From contig NZ_CP049616.1 of assembly GCF_011068285.1 (NCBI RefSeq), forward strand, positions 1,840,501-1,904,500: 64,000 nucleotides of DNA, read 5' to 3'. Every line of letters starts with the position of its first letter. The stretch's first letter is position 1. This document shows, one piece after another, positions 27,556 through 36,399 of the stretch. Origin of the DNA: Flagellimonas oceani. Lineage in GTDB: Bacteria > Bacteroidota > Bacteroidia > Flavobacteriales > Flavobacteriaceae. The notes beneath the pieces were generated by a model. It saw nothing but the letters and a program-made list of their open reading frames with translations, did not search any database and was not told where the DNA came from. Both the position numbers and the translations under genes were made by a program.

Positions 27556-28791
27556 ATGGCCATTGTAAAGCCTTTTAAGGCCATCCGCCCTACAAAGGAC
27601 AAAGCTTTTTTTGTTGCATCGCGCTCCTACGAAGAGTACTCCAAGGAGGAATTGAAGGCGGTGTTGCAATACAATCCCTTCTCTTTTCTGCACATCATCA
27701 ACCCCGGATTCAAGTTTGAAAAGAACATCAAGGGCAAAGAACGGTTTGGTTTGGTGCACAATCGGTATTTGGAGTTTTTGGAGGAAAACATCTTTCAAAA
27801 AGATGAGGAACCCAGCTTTTACCTCTATCAAATTGAAAACGGGAACTTTAAAAGTTTGGGGTTCTTTTGTGCCTGTAGTGTGGACGATTACAAAAACAAC
27901 GTCATAAAAAAACACGAGGACACCATCCAAGATCGTGAGGAGCTTTTTGCAGATTACCTGCATACCGTTGGCTTTAATGCCGAGCCCGTGCTAATGACCT
28001 ATGAGGACAATGAACTGGTGGATGAAATCTTTCAGCGGAAAATAGAACGGAAACCAGAATACGACTTTACGACAACCGACAGAGTCAACCATAAACTTTG
28101 GAAAATCTCCTATCCCGAAGGAATAGAGAAACTGGAGAAGGCCTTTGGCGACCTAAAAGCGCTCTATATTGCGGATGGACACCACCGTTGTGCGTCTTCC
28201 AGCTTATTGGCAGACTTAAAAATGTCCGAAAACGATAATCATACTGGAGAAGAGGCCTACAACTATTTTATGGCCTACCTGATTCCTGAATCCCAAATGA
28301 AGATCTCTGAGTTCAACCGTATGGTCAAAGATTTGAACGGCTATTCAAAAAAAGAGTTTTTAATCAAACTTGATGAACATTTTAGAATAGAAAAAAGGAC
28401 CCATGGACTCTGCAAGCCATCCAAAAAACATGAGTTCAGTATGTATTTGGAGGGCGAGTTCTATACCCTGCATTTCCGGCAAACGAACCATGAGTTTACC
28501 GATGCATTGAGCAAATTGGACACCCAAATCCTTTACAAAACCATTTTAGAGCCCATTTTGGGCATCACAGACCTTAGGAACGATAAACGGATTTGCTACG
28601 GATATGGCAAAAATAACCTTATCCAAATGAAAGATTTGGTGGATTCGGGCGACTTTTCAGTAGGTTTTAGCTTGGTTCCCACCACCGTACAGGAAATCAA
28701 GACCATTGCCGATGCAGGTTTGGTAATGCCCCCGAAAAGCACGTATATTGAGCCCAAGCTCCGTAGCGGGCTGGCTATTTATGAATTATAA
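27556..28791 (+). CDS. DUF1015-family protein
   Basis: 411 residues, matching the family length. Recognised by VKPFKAIRPTKDKA at the N-terminus, the central YIADGHHRCASSSLL near residue 215, and the C-terminal LVPTTVQEIKTIADAGLVMPPKSTYIEPKL (a region of about 30 residues). The conserved A-D-G-H-H-R box looks like an active site. The family is often linked to serine or phosphoglycerate metabolism by gene context in other bacteria; here the neighbour is a hydroxyacyl-CoA dehydrogenase, six bases upstream, so context does not help. Cytoplasmic, no membrane segments. The biochemical role is unsettled. Confidence 0.85.
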   Translation: MAIVKPFKAIRPTKDKAFFVASRSYEEYSKEELKAVLQYNPFSFLHIINPGFKFEKNIKGKERFGLVHNRYLEFLEENIFQKDEEPSFYLYQIENGNFKSLGFFCACSVDDYKNNVIKKHEDTIQDREELFADYLHTVGFNAEPVLMTYEDNELVDEIFQRKIERKPEYDFTTTDRVNHKLWKISYPEGIEKLEKAFGDLKALYIADGHHRCASSSLLADLKMSENDNHTGEEAYNYFMAYLIPESQMKISEFNRMVKDLNGYSKKEFLIKLDEHFRIEKRTHGLCKPSKKHEFSMYLEGEFYTLHFRQTNHEFTDALSKLDTQILYKTILEPILGITDLRNDKRICYGYGKNNLIQMKDLVDSGDFSVGFSLVPTTVQEIKTIADAGLVMPPKSTYIEPKLRSGLAIYEL

Positions 28792-28835
28792 ATTTTAACC
28801 CATAGTTCATTTTGATGATAGCATGACAGAAAACC

Positions 28836-28950
28836 GTCAGTTCGAGTTTTTCGGAAAGAAAAAGTATCGAGAACAAGGTTTATTTCCTTAGAAAATTCTT
28901 TTCTCGATACATTTTTTTGAACTTTGGTCCAAAAAACCACTCGAAATGAC
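28836..28950. repeat. REPIN-like paired inverted repeat, copy A
   Basis: The left half reads GTCAGTTCGAGT then TATCGAGAA, and the right half mirrors it as TTCTCGATAC then CACTCGAAATGAC, with about 24 bases between the halves. The same plan and nearly the same length occur at 39412-39528 and 41278-41392. It fills the gene-free stretch 28792-29097, which also has a degenerate half-copy near 29069-29090 and no other feature that I can support. Confidence 0.75.
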
Positions 28951-29097
28951 AAATTTTTCATCAAAACGAACCTTTAATGATTTTTTGTAGTTTCTTCGCT
29001 CCGTTCTGCAACGGAATAAAAAAGCAGGAATTCATAAATTTAAAAGATTCCGCAGCATATCGATATTTGTCGAGAGCGGAATGACATCAATTAAACT

Positions 29098-29757
29098 ATG
29101 TCCATAAAAAATAATCTCAATACAATAAAATCCGAACTCCCCGAAGGAGTTACCCTGGTCGCCGTTTCCAAAACCAAGCCCAACGAGGACATCTTGGAGG
29201 CCTACGAGGCTGGACAACGTGCATTTGGGGAAAACAAAGTGCAGGAGATGGTCCAAAAATGGGAAGATCTGCCCAAGGATATCGAATGGCACATGATCGG
29301 CCACGTGCAACGCAACAAGGTGAAATATATGGCCGAGTTTGTTTCCCTTATTCATGGTGTCGACAGCCCGCGATTATTAAAAGAAATCAACAAACAGGCT
29401 AAAAAATACGATCGTGTGATTCCGTGTTTGCTTCAAATACATATTGCCGAAGAGGATACCAAATTTGGTCTGGACAAAACTGAACTGGACGAACTTTTGG
29501 AGTCTGACACATTTAAGGCCATGGAAAACATCAAAATTGTGGGATTAATGGGCATGGCGACTTTTACAGATGATGAAAGTCAGGTTCGTAGGGAGTTTGC
29601 CCAACTTAAATCCATGTTCGATGAACTTACAACCAAGTTGAACGACATCACCATCCTTTCCATGGGCATGAGCGGCGATTACAAAATTGCCATTGAAGAA
29701 GGCAGCAACATGGTACGGATCGGAAGCAGTATATTTGGGGCTAGAAACTATTCATAA
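29098..29757 (+). CDS. YggS/PROSC-family PLP homeostasis protein
   Basis: 219 residues, single-domain PLP-barrel. The PLP lysine is in VAVSKTKPNE (Lys26). Other family marks are AFGENKVQEMVQKW near residue 43, IEWHMIGHVQRNKVKYM near 62, and the phosphate-binding LSMGMSGDYKIAIEEGSNMVRIGSSIFG at the end (a region of 28 residues). The protein binds and buffers pyridoxal phosphate and has no known catalytic turnover. It is followed by the exonuclease gene after 13 bases, on the same strand. Confidence 0.95.
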   Translation: MSIKNNLNTIKSELPEGVTLVAVSKTKPNEDILEAYEAGQRAFGENKVQEMVQKWEDLPKDIEWHMIGHVQRNKVKYMAEFVSLIHGVDSPRLLKEINKQAKKYDRVIPCLLQIHIAEEDTKFGLDKTELDELLESDTFKAMENIKIVGLMGMATFTDDESQVRREFAQLKSMFDELTTKLNDITILSMGMSGDYKIAIEEGSNMVRIGSSIFGARNYS

Positions 29758-29770
29758 CCAGTAATTTTCC

Positions 29771-31087
29771 ATGTACGCGATACTTGACATTGAAAGCACG
29801 GGAGGAAAATACAATGAGGAAGGCATTACCGAAATCGCCATCCACAGGTTTGATGGGCATCAGGTGGTAGACAAATTCATCTGTTTGATCAATCCAGAAC
29901 GGGAGATACAGCCTTTTGTGGCCAAACTCACGGGAATCAACAATAAAATGCTGCGCTCGGCGCCCAAGTTTCACGAAGTGGCCAAACGCATTGTGGAAAT
30001 TACCGATGGTGCCACTTTGGTGGCGCACAATGCCCAATTCGATTATCGCATCCTAAGAACGGAGTTTAGACGTTTGGGATACGATTTTCAGCGCAAAACG
30101 CTTTGTACCGTCGACCTTTCCAAACAGCTCATACCCGAAGCGGAATCGCACAGTTTGGGCAAATTGGCACGTTCGTTGGGCATTCCCATGAGCGATAGGC
30201 ACCGGGCGAACGGGGATGCGCTTGCCACATTAAAGCTCTTTAAATTGTTGTTGGACAAGGATTCGGACAAGAACATCATCACCGAGGTCATCCGCGAAGA
30301 GACCCATGGGGAACTCTCTCCCAACCAACTGGATATGGTATTTAACCTTCCGTCCGAAACAGGAGTGTACTATATGCACGACAAGGATGGGGAAATCATC
30401 TTTCTAGGGAAGACCAAGGACATCAAGAAAAGGGTGAACCAACATTTTACCAATGTGGGCAAACTGGCAAGAAAACTTCAAAAAGAAACGAAAAAAGTCA
30501 CCTACGAAACCACTGGAAGCGAGCTTATTGCCATTTTAAAGGCCTATGTGGAGCAAAAAAAGAACAGACCGCGATACAACCATGTTTCAAAAAAGAAGCT
30601 TTTTACCCATACCATAGATTTTAATCAAAATGGTACCGAGCATATAGTGTTGGAAGTGGAAAAGAACCGGACTCTGGAACACAAAAAAATGGCTTTCAAT
30701 GGAATTCAGTCCGCCAAGAGCTTTTTGAACAAAATATCCGAAGAGTTCGAACTTTGCCCATGTTCTCTGGGGACGGGCCCCGTGGAGGCTGAAAAGGCAT
30801 CAGAATGTAACGACAAGGTGCTTTCCGCTTTCGAAAAATATAGCATTCAAAACAAGGATATTGCACTTATCGATCGTGGAAGGGAAACCGGGGAAAGAAG
30901 TTTTATCTTGATAAAGAATGGTAAACTTCAAGGATTTGGGTTCGTGGAGCTCAACCACCAAATCAATAATATTCATATCTTAGAATCGATAATGACTCCG
31001 ATAAAGAGCGATGATAACACCACCTTTATCGTTGAAACCTATTTGAGAAAAAACAACCGTTTAAAGACCATTGCCCTAACTCCCTGA
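29771..31087 (+). CDS. DnaQ-like exonuclease fused to a GIY-YIG nuclease domain
   Basis: 438 residues. The N-terminal 170 residues are a DEDD 3'-5' exonuclease of the DNA polymerase III epsilon type (motif I YAILDIESTGG with D and E, motif II AHNAQFDYRIL, motif III HRANGDALAT). Residues 195-275 are a GIY-YIG domain (GVYYMHDKDGEIIFLGKTKDIKKRVNQHF, about 30 residues), like the N-terminal half of UvrC or the E. coli Cho protein. The last 150 residues resemble the tail of this fusion family. A role in DNA repair is likely. The stop abuts the TTG start of the channel gene. Confidence 0.92.
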   Translation: MYAILDIESTGGKYNEEGITEIAIHRFDGHQVVDKFICLINPEREIQPFVAKLTGINNKMLRSAPKFHEVAKRIVEITDGATLVAHNAQFDYRILRTEFRRLGYDFQRKTLCTVDLSKQLIPEAESHSLGKLARSLGIPMSDRHRANGDALATLKLFKLLLDKDSDKNIITEVIREETHGELSPNQLDMVFNLPSETGVYYMHDKDGEIIFLGKTKDIKKRVNQHFTNVGKLARKLQKETKKVTYETTGSELIAILKAYVEQKKNRPRYNHVSKKKLFTHTIDFNQNGTEHIVLEVEKNRTLEHKKMAFNGIQSAKSFLNKISEEFELCPCSLGTGPVEAEKASECNDKVLSAFEKYSIQNKDIALIDRGRETGERSFILIKNGKLQGFGFVELNHQINNIHILESIMTPIKSDDNTTFIVETYLRKNNRLKTIALTP

Positions 31088-31942
31088 TTGTTGAAAGACT
31101 ATAAACCACAAGCCAAATGGAAGAACAAACTTCATGAAGTCATTTATGAGGCGGACACTCCATCGGGCAAGTTTTTTGATATCGCCCTTTTCATCCTGAT
31201 CATCATCAGTGTTATTTTGGTAATGTTGGAAAGCATCGATGATTTTGATGCACGTTATCACCGTACGCTCTTGACGCTTGAATGGGTAATCACCATTTTC
31301 TTTACCCTTGAGTATATCGCAAGGTTGATCAGCATCAAAAAACCAATGAAATATGTGTTCAGTTTTTATGGCATCATTGATTTTTTGTCCACCATACCAC
31401 TCTACCTTTCCTATATTTTGGCGGGGTCCCAAGTATTATTGGCAGTAAGGGCTTTTCGGTTGCTCCGTATTTTCAGGATATTGAAGCTCGTAAAGTTTAT
31501 GGGGGAAGCATCCCAGTTACAGTCGGCCTTAAAGGCTAGCCGGGCCAAGATTGCCGTATTTATCTACGTGGTCCTGATTTTATCCGTTATCATGGGTACC
31601 CTAATGTATATCGTAGAGGGAGACGATTCCGGCTTTACCAGCATTCCCAAAAGTATCTATTGGACCATTGTTACCTTGACCACGGTGGGCTATGGGGATA
31701 TTGCCCCACAGTCCAATCTAGGGCAGTTTTTGGCGACTGTGATCATGGTCCTGGGTTACGGGATCATAGCGGTGCCCACGGGAATTGTTACCGCAGAATT
31801 TACCCGGAACGGAAACAAAAAAAATGATAGCAAGGACAATGGTCATCTGGTACACGTAAATACCCAGGCCTGCCCAAATTGCTCCGTGGAAGGTCACCGT
31901 GATGATGCCGATCATTGTTATAATTGTGGCCATCCGTTATGA
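31088..31942 (+). CDS. Voltage-gated-type potassium channel with C-terminal zinc ribbon
   Basis: 284 residues. Six hydrophobic helices lie between about residues 28 and 235. The S4-like helix carries spaced arginines (VRAFRLLRIFRILKLVKFM near 125), and the selectivity filter T-V-G-Y-G-D is near 197. The C-terminus ends in a treble-clef or zinc-ribbon pattern (C-P-N-C, 11 residues, then C-Y-N-C; residues about 259-281), which is unusual for a Kv-type channel. The start is TTG at 31088, immediately after the previous stop. No ATG lies before the first membrane helix, so re-initiation from the upstream gene is likely. It overlaps miaA by four bases. Confidence 0.9.
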   Translation: MLKDYKPQAKWKNKLHEVIYEADTPSGKFFDIALFILIIISVILVMLESIDDFDARYHRTLLTLEWVITIFFTLEYIARLISIKKPMKYVFSFYGIIDFLSTIPLYLSYILAGSQVLLAVRAFRLLRIFRILKLVKFMGEASQLQSALKASRAKIAVFIYVVLILSVIMGTLMYIVEGDDSGFTSIPKSIYWTIVTLTTVGYGDIAPQSNLGQFLATVIMVLGYGIIAVPTGIVTAEFTRNGNKKNDSKDNGHLVHVNTQACPNCSVEGHRDDADHCYNCGHPL

Positions 31943-32865
31943 GTACCAAGGTTTTGCTTGCAGTTGTGGGTCCAACCGCCATTGGAAAGACCGCTTTGGG
32001 CATCCGATTGGCCCAGCATTTTGATACCGAAATACTTTCGGCCGATTCCAGACAGTTTTTTAAAGAGATGCAAATCGGCACGGCCGTTCCCTCCAAAGAT
32101 GAATTGGAGGCAGCCCCCCATCATTTTATTCAGCATAAAAGTATTACCGAACCCTTTTCCGTTGGCGATTTTGAGAAAGAGGCCCTATCGCTTCTTGATG
32201 AATTGTTCCAAGAGAAGGAAATCGTGGTTATGGTCGGAGGCAGTGGACTTTACGTGGATGCCGTAATCAATGGATTGGACGAGTTTCCCGAAGTTGACCC
32301 GGAAATCCGGGCCAACCTAAACCAACAGTTGGAAAGTGAAGGGGTAAAAAGCCTTCAAAATGAGCTAAAACAAAAGGACCCTGACTATTATAAAACGGTG
32401 GATTTGGAGAACCCCCACAGGTTGATAAGGGCCTTGGAAATATGTAGGGCATCGAACAGGCCATATTCATCATTTTTAAACCGACCAAAACCCGAGAGAC
32501 CGTTTAAATCCCTTTACATTGGCGTGGATGCCCCCAGACAAACAATATACGATAGGATAAATGCCCGTGTAGACCTTATGATGGAAGCCGGGCTGCTCCA
32601 AGAAGCCCAAAAACTTTACCCGTACAGAAACCTGAACGCGTTACAAACAGTTGGTTACAAAGAACTTTTTGAATATATTGAAGGTCAATGCACATTAGAG
32701 GCTGCTATTTCGGAAATCAAAAAAAATACAAGACGATTTGCAAAACGGCAACTGACTTGGCTGCGAAAGAACGAGGCCATTTCATGGGTACCCCATGATG
32801 CTGAACCAAAATCGGTGCTCCAAATGGTAACAGACCGACTTAAAACCAACCTTTATGCCCAATAA
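31939..32865 (+). CDS. miaA: tRNA dimethylallyltransferase
   Basis: 308 residues from the ATG that overlaps the channel stop (ATGA). It transfers a dimethylallyl group to A37 of tRNAs reading codons that start with U. The P-loop is GPTAIGKTALGIRLAQ at residues 11-26. SADSRQFFKEMQIGTA and the catalytic NPHRLIRALEI follow, and the C-terminal half has RFAKRQLTWLRK. The length is normal. The gene is in a chain with the channel before it and gluconokinase after it, all overlapping, so the unit from 29.1 to 33.3 kb probably forms one transcript. Confidence 0.97.
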   Translation: MSTKVLLAVVGPTAIGKTALGIRLAQHFDTEILSADSRQFFKEMQIGTAVPSKDELEAAPHHFIQHKSITEPFSVGDFEKEALSLLDELFQEKEIVVMVGGSGLYVDAVINGLDEFPEVDPEIRANLNQQLESEGVKSLQNELKQKDPDYYKTVDLENPHRLIRALEICRASNRPYSSFLNRPKPERPFKSLYIGVDAPRQTIYDRINARVDLMMEAGLLQEAQKLYPYRNLNALQTVGYKELFEYIEGQCTLEAAISEIKKNTRRFAKRQLTWLRKNEAISWVPHDAEPKSVLQMVTDRLKTNLYAQ

Positions 32866-33349
32866 AACTGTACTAATAGTTATGGGAGTGAGCGGTTCGG
32901 GTAAGACCGAAATTGGAAAACGACTTTCCAAAGAACTCTCCGTACCCTTTTTTGATGGTGATGACTTTCATCCTGAAGCGAACGTTAAAAAAATGAGCGC
33001 GGGCTCTCCCTTGAATGATCAAGACCGTAAGGAATGGTTGGTCGCCCTAAATAGATTGGCCGTAGAACATAAAGACCACGGAGCCATAATTGCATGTTCG
33101 GCTTTAAAAAAGAATTATAGGAGCCTTTTAAGGGCCGGGATGGGCAATTGCATGGAATTTGTATATTTAGATGGTTCCTTTGAGTTGATAAAGTCTCGGT
33201 TGGAACAAAGGAAGGGACATTTTATGCCCTTGAACCTGTTGCAATCCCAATTTGATGCATTGGAGCCGCCTTCCAAGGCAATAACTGTTTCCATAGATGA
33301 AACCCCTGCCAAGGTTGTGAAAAACATAATTAAAAAGCTCAAAGATTAA
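32855..33349 (+). CDS. gntK: Gluconokinase
   Basis: 164 residues, thermoresistant GntK type. It phosphorylates D-gluconate to 6-phosphogluconate. The P-loop is MGVSGSGKTEIGKRL at residues 10-24. Diagnostic parts are DGDDFHPEANVKKMSAGSPLNDQDRKEWL (about residues 34-62), ACSALKKNYRSLLR and RKGHFMPLNLLQSQFDALE. It overlaps the end of miaA by 11 bases, which is an odd functional pairing, and a strong terminator follows. The GntP-family gene 24 kb away could be a gluconate importer feeding it, but the two are not linked. Confidence 0.95.
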   Translation: MPNKTVLIVMGVSGSGKTEIGKRLSKELSVPFFDGDDFHPEANVKKMSAGSPLNDQDRKEWLVALNRLAVEHKDHGAIIACSALKKNYRSLLRAGMGNCMEFVYLDGSFELIKSRLEQRKGHFMPLNLLQSQFDALEPPSKAITVSIDETPAKVVKNIIKKLKD

Positions 33350-33370
33350 AATCCCTCGAATTTTCGGCAG

Positions 33371-33402
33371 AAAAAAGCCACCTTTAAAAAGGTGGCTTTT
33401 TT
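33371..33402. terminator. Bidirectional rho-independent terminator
   Basis: AAAAAAGCCACC (33371-33382) pairs perfectly with GGTGGCTTTTTT (33391-33402) around an 8-base loop. It lies between the convergent gntK and response-regulator genes and can end transcripts from both sides. Confidence 0.92.
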
Positions 33403-33428
33403 AATATGATATGGAGACGTTGGATGGA

Positions 33429-34145
33429 TCATTGCTCGTTTTCTGCTTTTACCACAAGTCTAAATCCTTCCCCGTGTATATTTAATATTTCAACCAGGTC
33501 GTCTTTTTTCAGATATTTCCTTAGCTTGGCGATATATACGTCCATACTCCTGGAAGTAAAGTAGTTGTCGTCCCTCCAGATTTTGGTGAGAGCCAGTTCC
33601 CTCGGCATCAGATCGTTTTCGTGCAATGCCAATAAACGCAATAGTTCGTTTTCCTTTGGAGACAATTTAATGGGCTCCTCTTCTTTATATTTCAAGAAAC
33701 GGAGTTTTGAGTTTAAATGGAAGTTGCCGATCTCAAACTCGAACTGTTTGCTATCGGCCAAGGAACCAGAGGCTTTTCTTTGAAGGATTGCCTTCAATTT
33801 CATCAGAAGGACCTCGGAATCGAAGGGTTTGTTCAAATAATCGTCAGCACCTGCCTTGTACCCTTTCAACACGTCTTCCTTCATTGTTTTGGCCGTTAAA
33901 AAGATGATAGGAACGTTCTCGTTTTTTTCACGGATTTCCTTGGCCAAGGTAAATCCATCCTTGTAGGGCATCATAACGTCCAAAATACAAACGTCATAAT
34001 TGTCCTTTTTGAATTTTTCAAAACCTTCCATTCCATTTTTGGCCAGCACGACATCAAAGTCGTTCATGGTCAAATAATCCTTTAGGACAATTCCAAAATT
34101 TGGATCGTCCTCAACCAATAGTATCTTTTTTTTCTCTGTTTCCAT
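33429..34145 (-). CDS. rprY: OmpR-family response regulator (RprY-like)
   Basis: 238 residues. The receiver domain (1-120) has the phospho-acceptor aspartate in CILDVMMPYKDGF near residue 54 and the conserved lysine in NKPFDSEVLLMKL. The winged-helix output domain (about 130-232) includes LSPKENELLRLLALHENDL and FTSRSMDVYIAKLRKYLKKD. It pairs with the histidine kinase gene nine bases upstream. Resemblance to RprY of Bacteroides is clear, but the gene symbol is a family-level choice. It likely regulates envelope or stress genes. Confidence 0.92.
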   Translation of the reverse strand: METEKKKILLVEDDPNFGIVLKDYLTMNDFDVVLAKNGMEGFEKFKKDNYDVCILDVMMPYKDGFTLAKEIREKNENVPIIFLTAKTMKEDVLKGYKAGADDYLNKPFDSEVLLMKLKAILQRKASGSLADSKQFEFEIGNFHLNSKLRFLKYKEEEPIKLSPKENELLRLLALHENDLMPRELALTKIWRDDNYFTSRSMDVYIAKLRKYLKKDDLVEILNIHGEGFRLVVKAENEQ

Positions 34146-34154
34146 AGTTCGTTT

Positions 34155-35741
34155 TTAAATTAAAGGCAGTTTTATAAAGAAAGTGCTTCCTTTTCCTTTT
34201 TCACTTTCTGCATAAACCTCGCCCTGATGATCATCTATAATTCGTTTTACGTAGGCCAATCCTAATCCGTGGCCTTTAACGTTATGTATGTCGCCGGTAT
34301 GTTCCCGGTAAAATTTTTCAAATACTTTTTTAAGCACGGCCTTGCTCATTCCCGCACCGTGATCTTGCACTTTTATAATGATGCTGTTTTTTACCACCTC
34401 GGTAAACACGTCTATCTTGGGGGTTTCGGGGGAATACTTTACGGCATTGTCCAAAATATTCACCACAACATTGGTCATGTGCATATCGTTGGCCAAAACT
34501 TCGGCCCTTTCTGCATCAAGATGGGCATTTACATAGCCTCCCCTATCCTGCACAATAAGCTCTATATGGGCAATGGCGTCAGTAATGATGTCATGTACGT
34601 TCACACGGTCCTTAGTGATATCCAACTGATTTTTTTCCAATTTGGATATTCTCAATACGTTTTCAACCTGAGCGTGCATCCGTTTATTCTCATCACGAAT
34701 CATGCCCAAATACCTCAGTACCTTTTCCTTGTCCTCGATGGACTTTGGGTTTCGGATGGCTTCCACCGCCAAATTGATGGTGGCTATGGGCGTTTTGAAC
34801 TCGTGCGTCATATTATTGATAAAATCCGACTTGATTTCAGATATCCGTTTTTGTTTGATCAACTGGTAAATGGCACTGGAATAGGCCAACATGATGACCA
34901 AGGTAAATACCAAGGACAAAAGTGCCATTCCCATCACAGAACTGAAAATGTATTTTTTCATGCTCGGAAATGTGAGCAACAAGGAAAAGTTGGACACTCC
35001 TTCGCTATCCTTAAAAATTGGGGCCTTGTACATTTTGGAGCCCGAAAATTTAAACTTTCTGGAGCGCACTTTAGTTGGGTAGCCTTGGCTATAAACCCCG
35101 TATTCGTAATCGGTATCAATATTCCGATTGCTCAACTCTTGGCTCAGCAACAGTTCCAGCTCTTGTTTGGATACCCGCTTATGAATGGGCCGTGTTTTGG
35201 CCGCTTCCATAAATACATCTTCCCAAGCCGCCTTGTCAATACTGCTCAATCCACCGATTTTCTCGGCACGCTGTATCGGGGTAAGGCTATAGCTTTTTCC
35301 ATCCAGCCCGTACTCTTCCTTAAATACGGCCTTGGTACGCTTGCTGGTGAAATTCTTGATGGTGGTCGTATCTTCGTTACCATCTGTATTAATATCAAAG
35401 AACGCAGAGGTTATATTGTAATCTTCTTCAAGAATTCCGTGGGAATAAAAAAGAATTTCATCGGAATTCAAATCCCGATCCACGAACAAAAAATTCTTGT
35501 ACTGCGTGCTCTTGGGCTCGCCAATACTATCTGCAAGAGATGCCAAACGGTCCGAGTATTCCTTCATCTCGCGCTTCTCCACCCTACTCGCCACTTTATC
35601 CAGAATGTCCGTAACTGTCCTCGAAAATTGTTCTTCCTTATCGTTTATGGATGTTCTGATCCAATAAACCTGCACAAAAATTATCCCCAAAAGAGATAAA
35701 CTCATAAGAACAACCAGAAGAACGAATAGCTTCTTGTTCAT
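34155..35741 (-). CDS. rprX: Sensor histidine kinase (RprX-like)
   Basis: 528 residues. Two membrane helices (about 5-27 and 265-290) frame a periplasmic sensor region of some 235 residues. The kinase core follows: the phospho-acceptor histidine in INNMTHEFKTPIATINLAVE near residue 313, the N box VVNILDNAVKYSPETPK, G1 VQDHGAGMS, and G2 GHGLGLAYVKRIIDDHQGEV. It is the partner of the response regulator nine bases downstream. The long antisense frame opposite this gene (34269-35699) is a by-product of its codon usage. What it senses is unknown. Confidence 0.93.
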   Translation of the reverse strand: MNKKLFVLLVVLMSLSLLGIIFVQVYWIRTSINDKEEQFSRTVTDILDKVASRVEKREMKEYSDRLASLADSIGEPKSTQYKNFLFVDRDLNSDEILFYSHGILEEDYNITSAFFDINTDGNEDTTTIKNFTSKRTKAVFKEEYGLDGKSYSLTPIQRAEKIGGLSSIDKAAWEDVFMEAAKTRPIHKRVSKQELELLLSQELSNRNIDTDYEYGVYSQGYPTKVRSRKFKFSGSKMYKAPIFKDSEGVSNFSLLLTFPSMKKYIFSSVMGMALLSLVFTLVIMLAYSSAIYQLIKQKRISEIKSDFINNMTHEFKTPIATINLAVEAIRNPKSIEDKEKVLRYLGMIRDENKRMHAQVENVLRISKLEKNQLDITKDRVNVHDIITDAIAHIELIVQDRGGYVNAHLDAERAEVLANDMHMTNVVVNILDNAVKYSPETPKIDVFTEVVKNSIIIKVQDHGAGMSKAVLKKVFEKFYREHTGDIHNVKGHGLGLAYVKRIIDDHQGEVYAESEKGKGSTFFIKLPLI

Positions 35742-35805
35742 TGGTGTAAAATTAAAAATTTAACATTTAGTACTTTTAGCGTTTAACCAAAACTTAACAT
35801 AAATG

Positions 35806-36399
35806 TTAAAATTTCTGGGCCAGCGCTAATAGTTTGAGGTGTAGTTCTTTAACCTTTTCCTTGGTTTTGTCCAAGTCCAGGTTTTCTATGTTGAAATCGG
35901 CCAATTTTTTTTTGTGGCTGTCTTCCAGTTGGTTGTTCATGCGGTCCTTTACCGCTTTTTCGCTGGTCCCGTCCCTCTGTACCACTCTCTGAATGCGGGA
36001 GTTCAATGGTGCAGTCACCAATATAGTACAATCATATTTATCTTGGGCATCGTTTTCAAAAATCAAAGCGGTTTCCTGAACCACATAGGGCGATTTCTGC
36101 TTTTTGGCCCAGTTTAAAAAGTGCTCCCTAACTGCTGGGTGTACGATTCCGTTTAGTTTTTCGAGCAATTCGGAATCTTTGAATACTTTATCCGCAATAT
36201 AAGACCTGTCAAGGCCTTCGCTGTTGTACGCACTATTTCCCAATAATTCGATTATCGCTACTCTAACCTTCTCGGAGGTCACCATCAGCTCTTTGGCTTC
36301 CTTGTCGGAATCATAGACAGGAATGCCCAAGTCCATGAACATTTTTGCAACAGTGCTCTTTCCACTGCCAATTCCGCCTGTTAGTCCCACTATCATCAT
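35806..36399 (-). CDS. coaE: Dephospho-CoA kinase
   Basis: 197 residues; last step of coenzyme A synthesis, ATP-dependent phosphorylation of the ribose 3'-OH. The P-loop is GLTGGIGSGKSTVAKMF at residues 6-22. Further signs are YDSDKEAKELM, GIVHPAVREHF and QRDGTSEKAVKDRMNNQ. The start could be the first or second of two consecutive ATG codons (36399 or 36396). It overlaps the ybbR-like gene by four bases, so the two are coupled. The 64-base gap to the histidine kinase is A/T-rich and may hold a promoter for the two-component pair. Confidence 0.96.
   Translation of the reverse strand: MMIVGLTGGIGSGKSTVAKMFMDLGIPVYDSDKEAKELMVTSEKVRVAIIELLGNSAYNSEGLDRSYIADKVFKDSELLEKLNGIVHPAVREHFLNWAKKQKSPYVVQETALIFENDAQDKYDCTILVTAPLNSRIQRVVQRDGTSEKAVKDRMNNQLEDSHKKKLADFNIENLDLDKTKEKVKELHLKLLALAQKF

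Noticed and set aside
34269..35699. 476-residue open frame on the plus strand opposite the histidine kinase gene
   Set aside because: The opposite strand encodes an unmistakable sensor kinase with all boxes in order; the antisense frame has no recognisable domain and is His/Phe-rich in the way of a codon-usage shadow.
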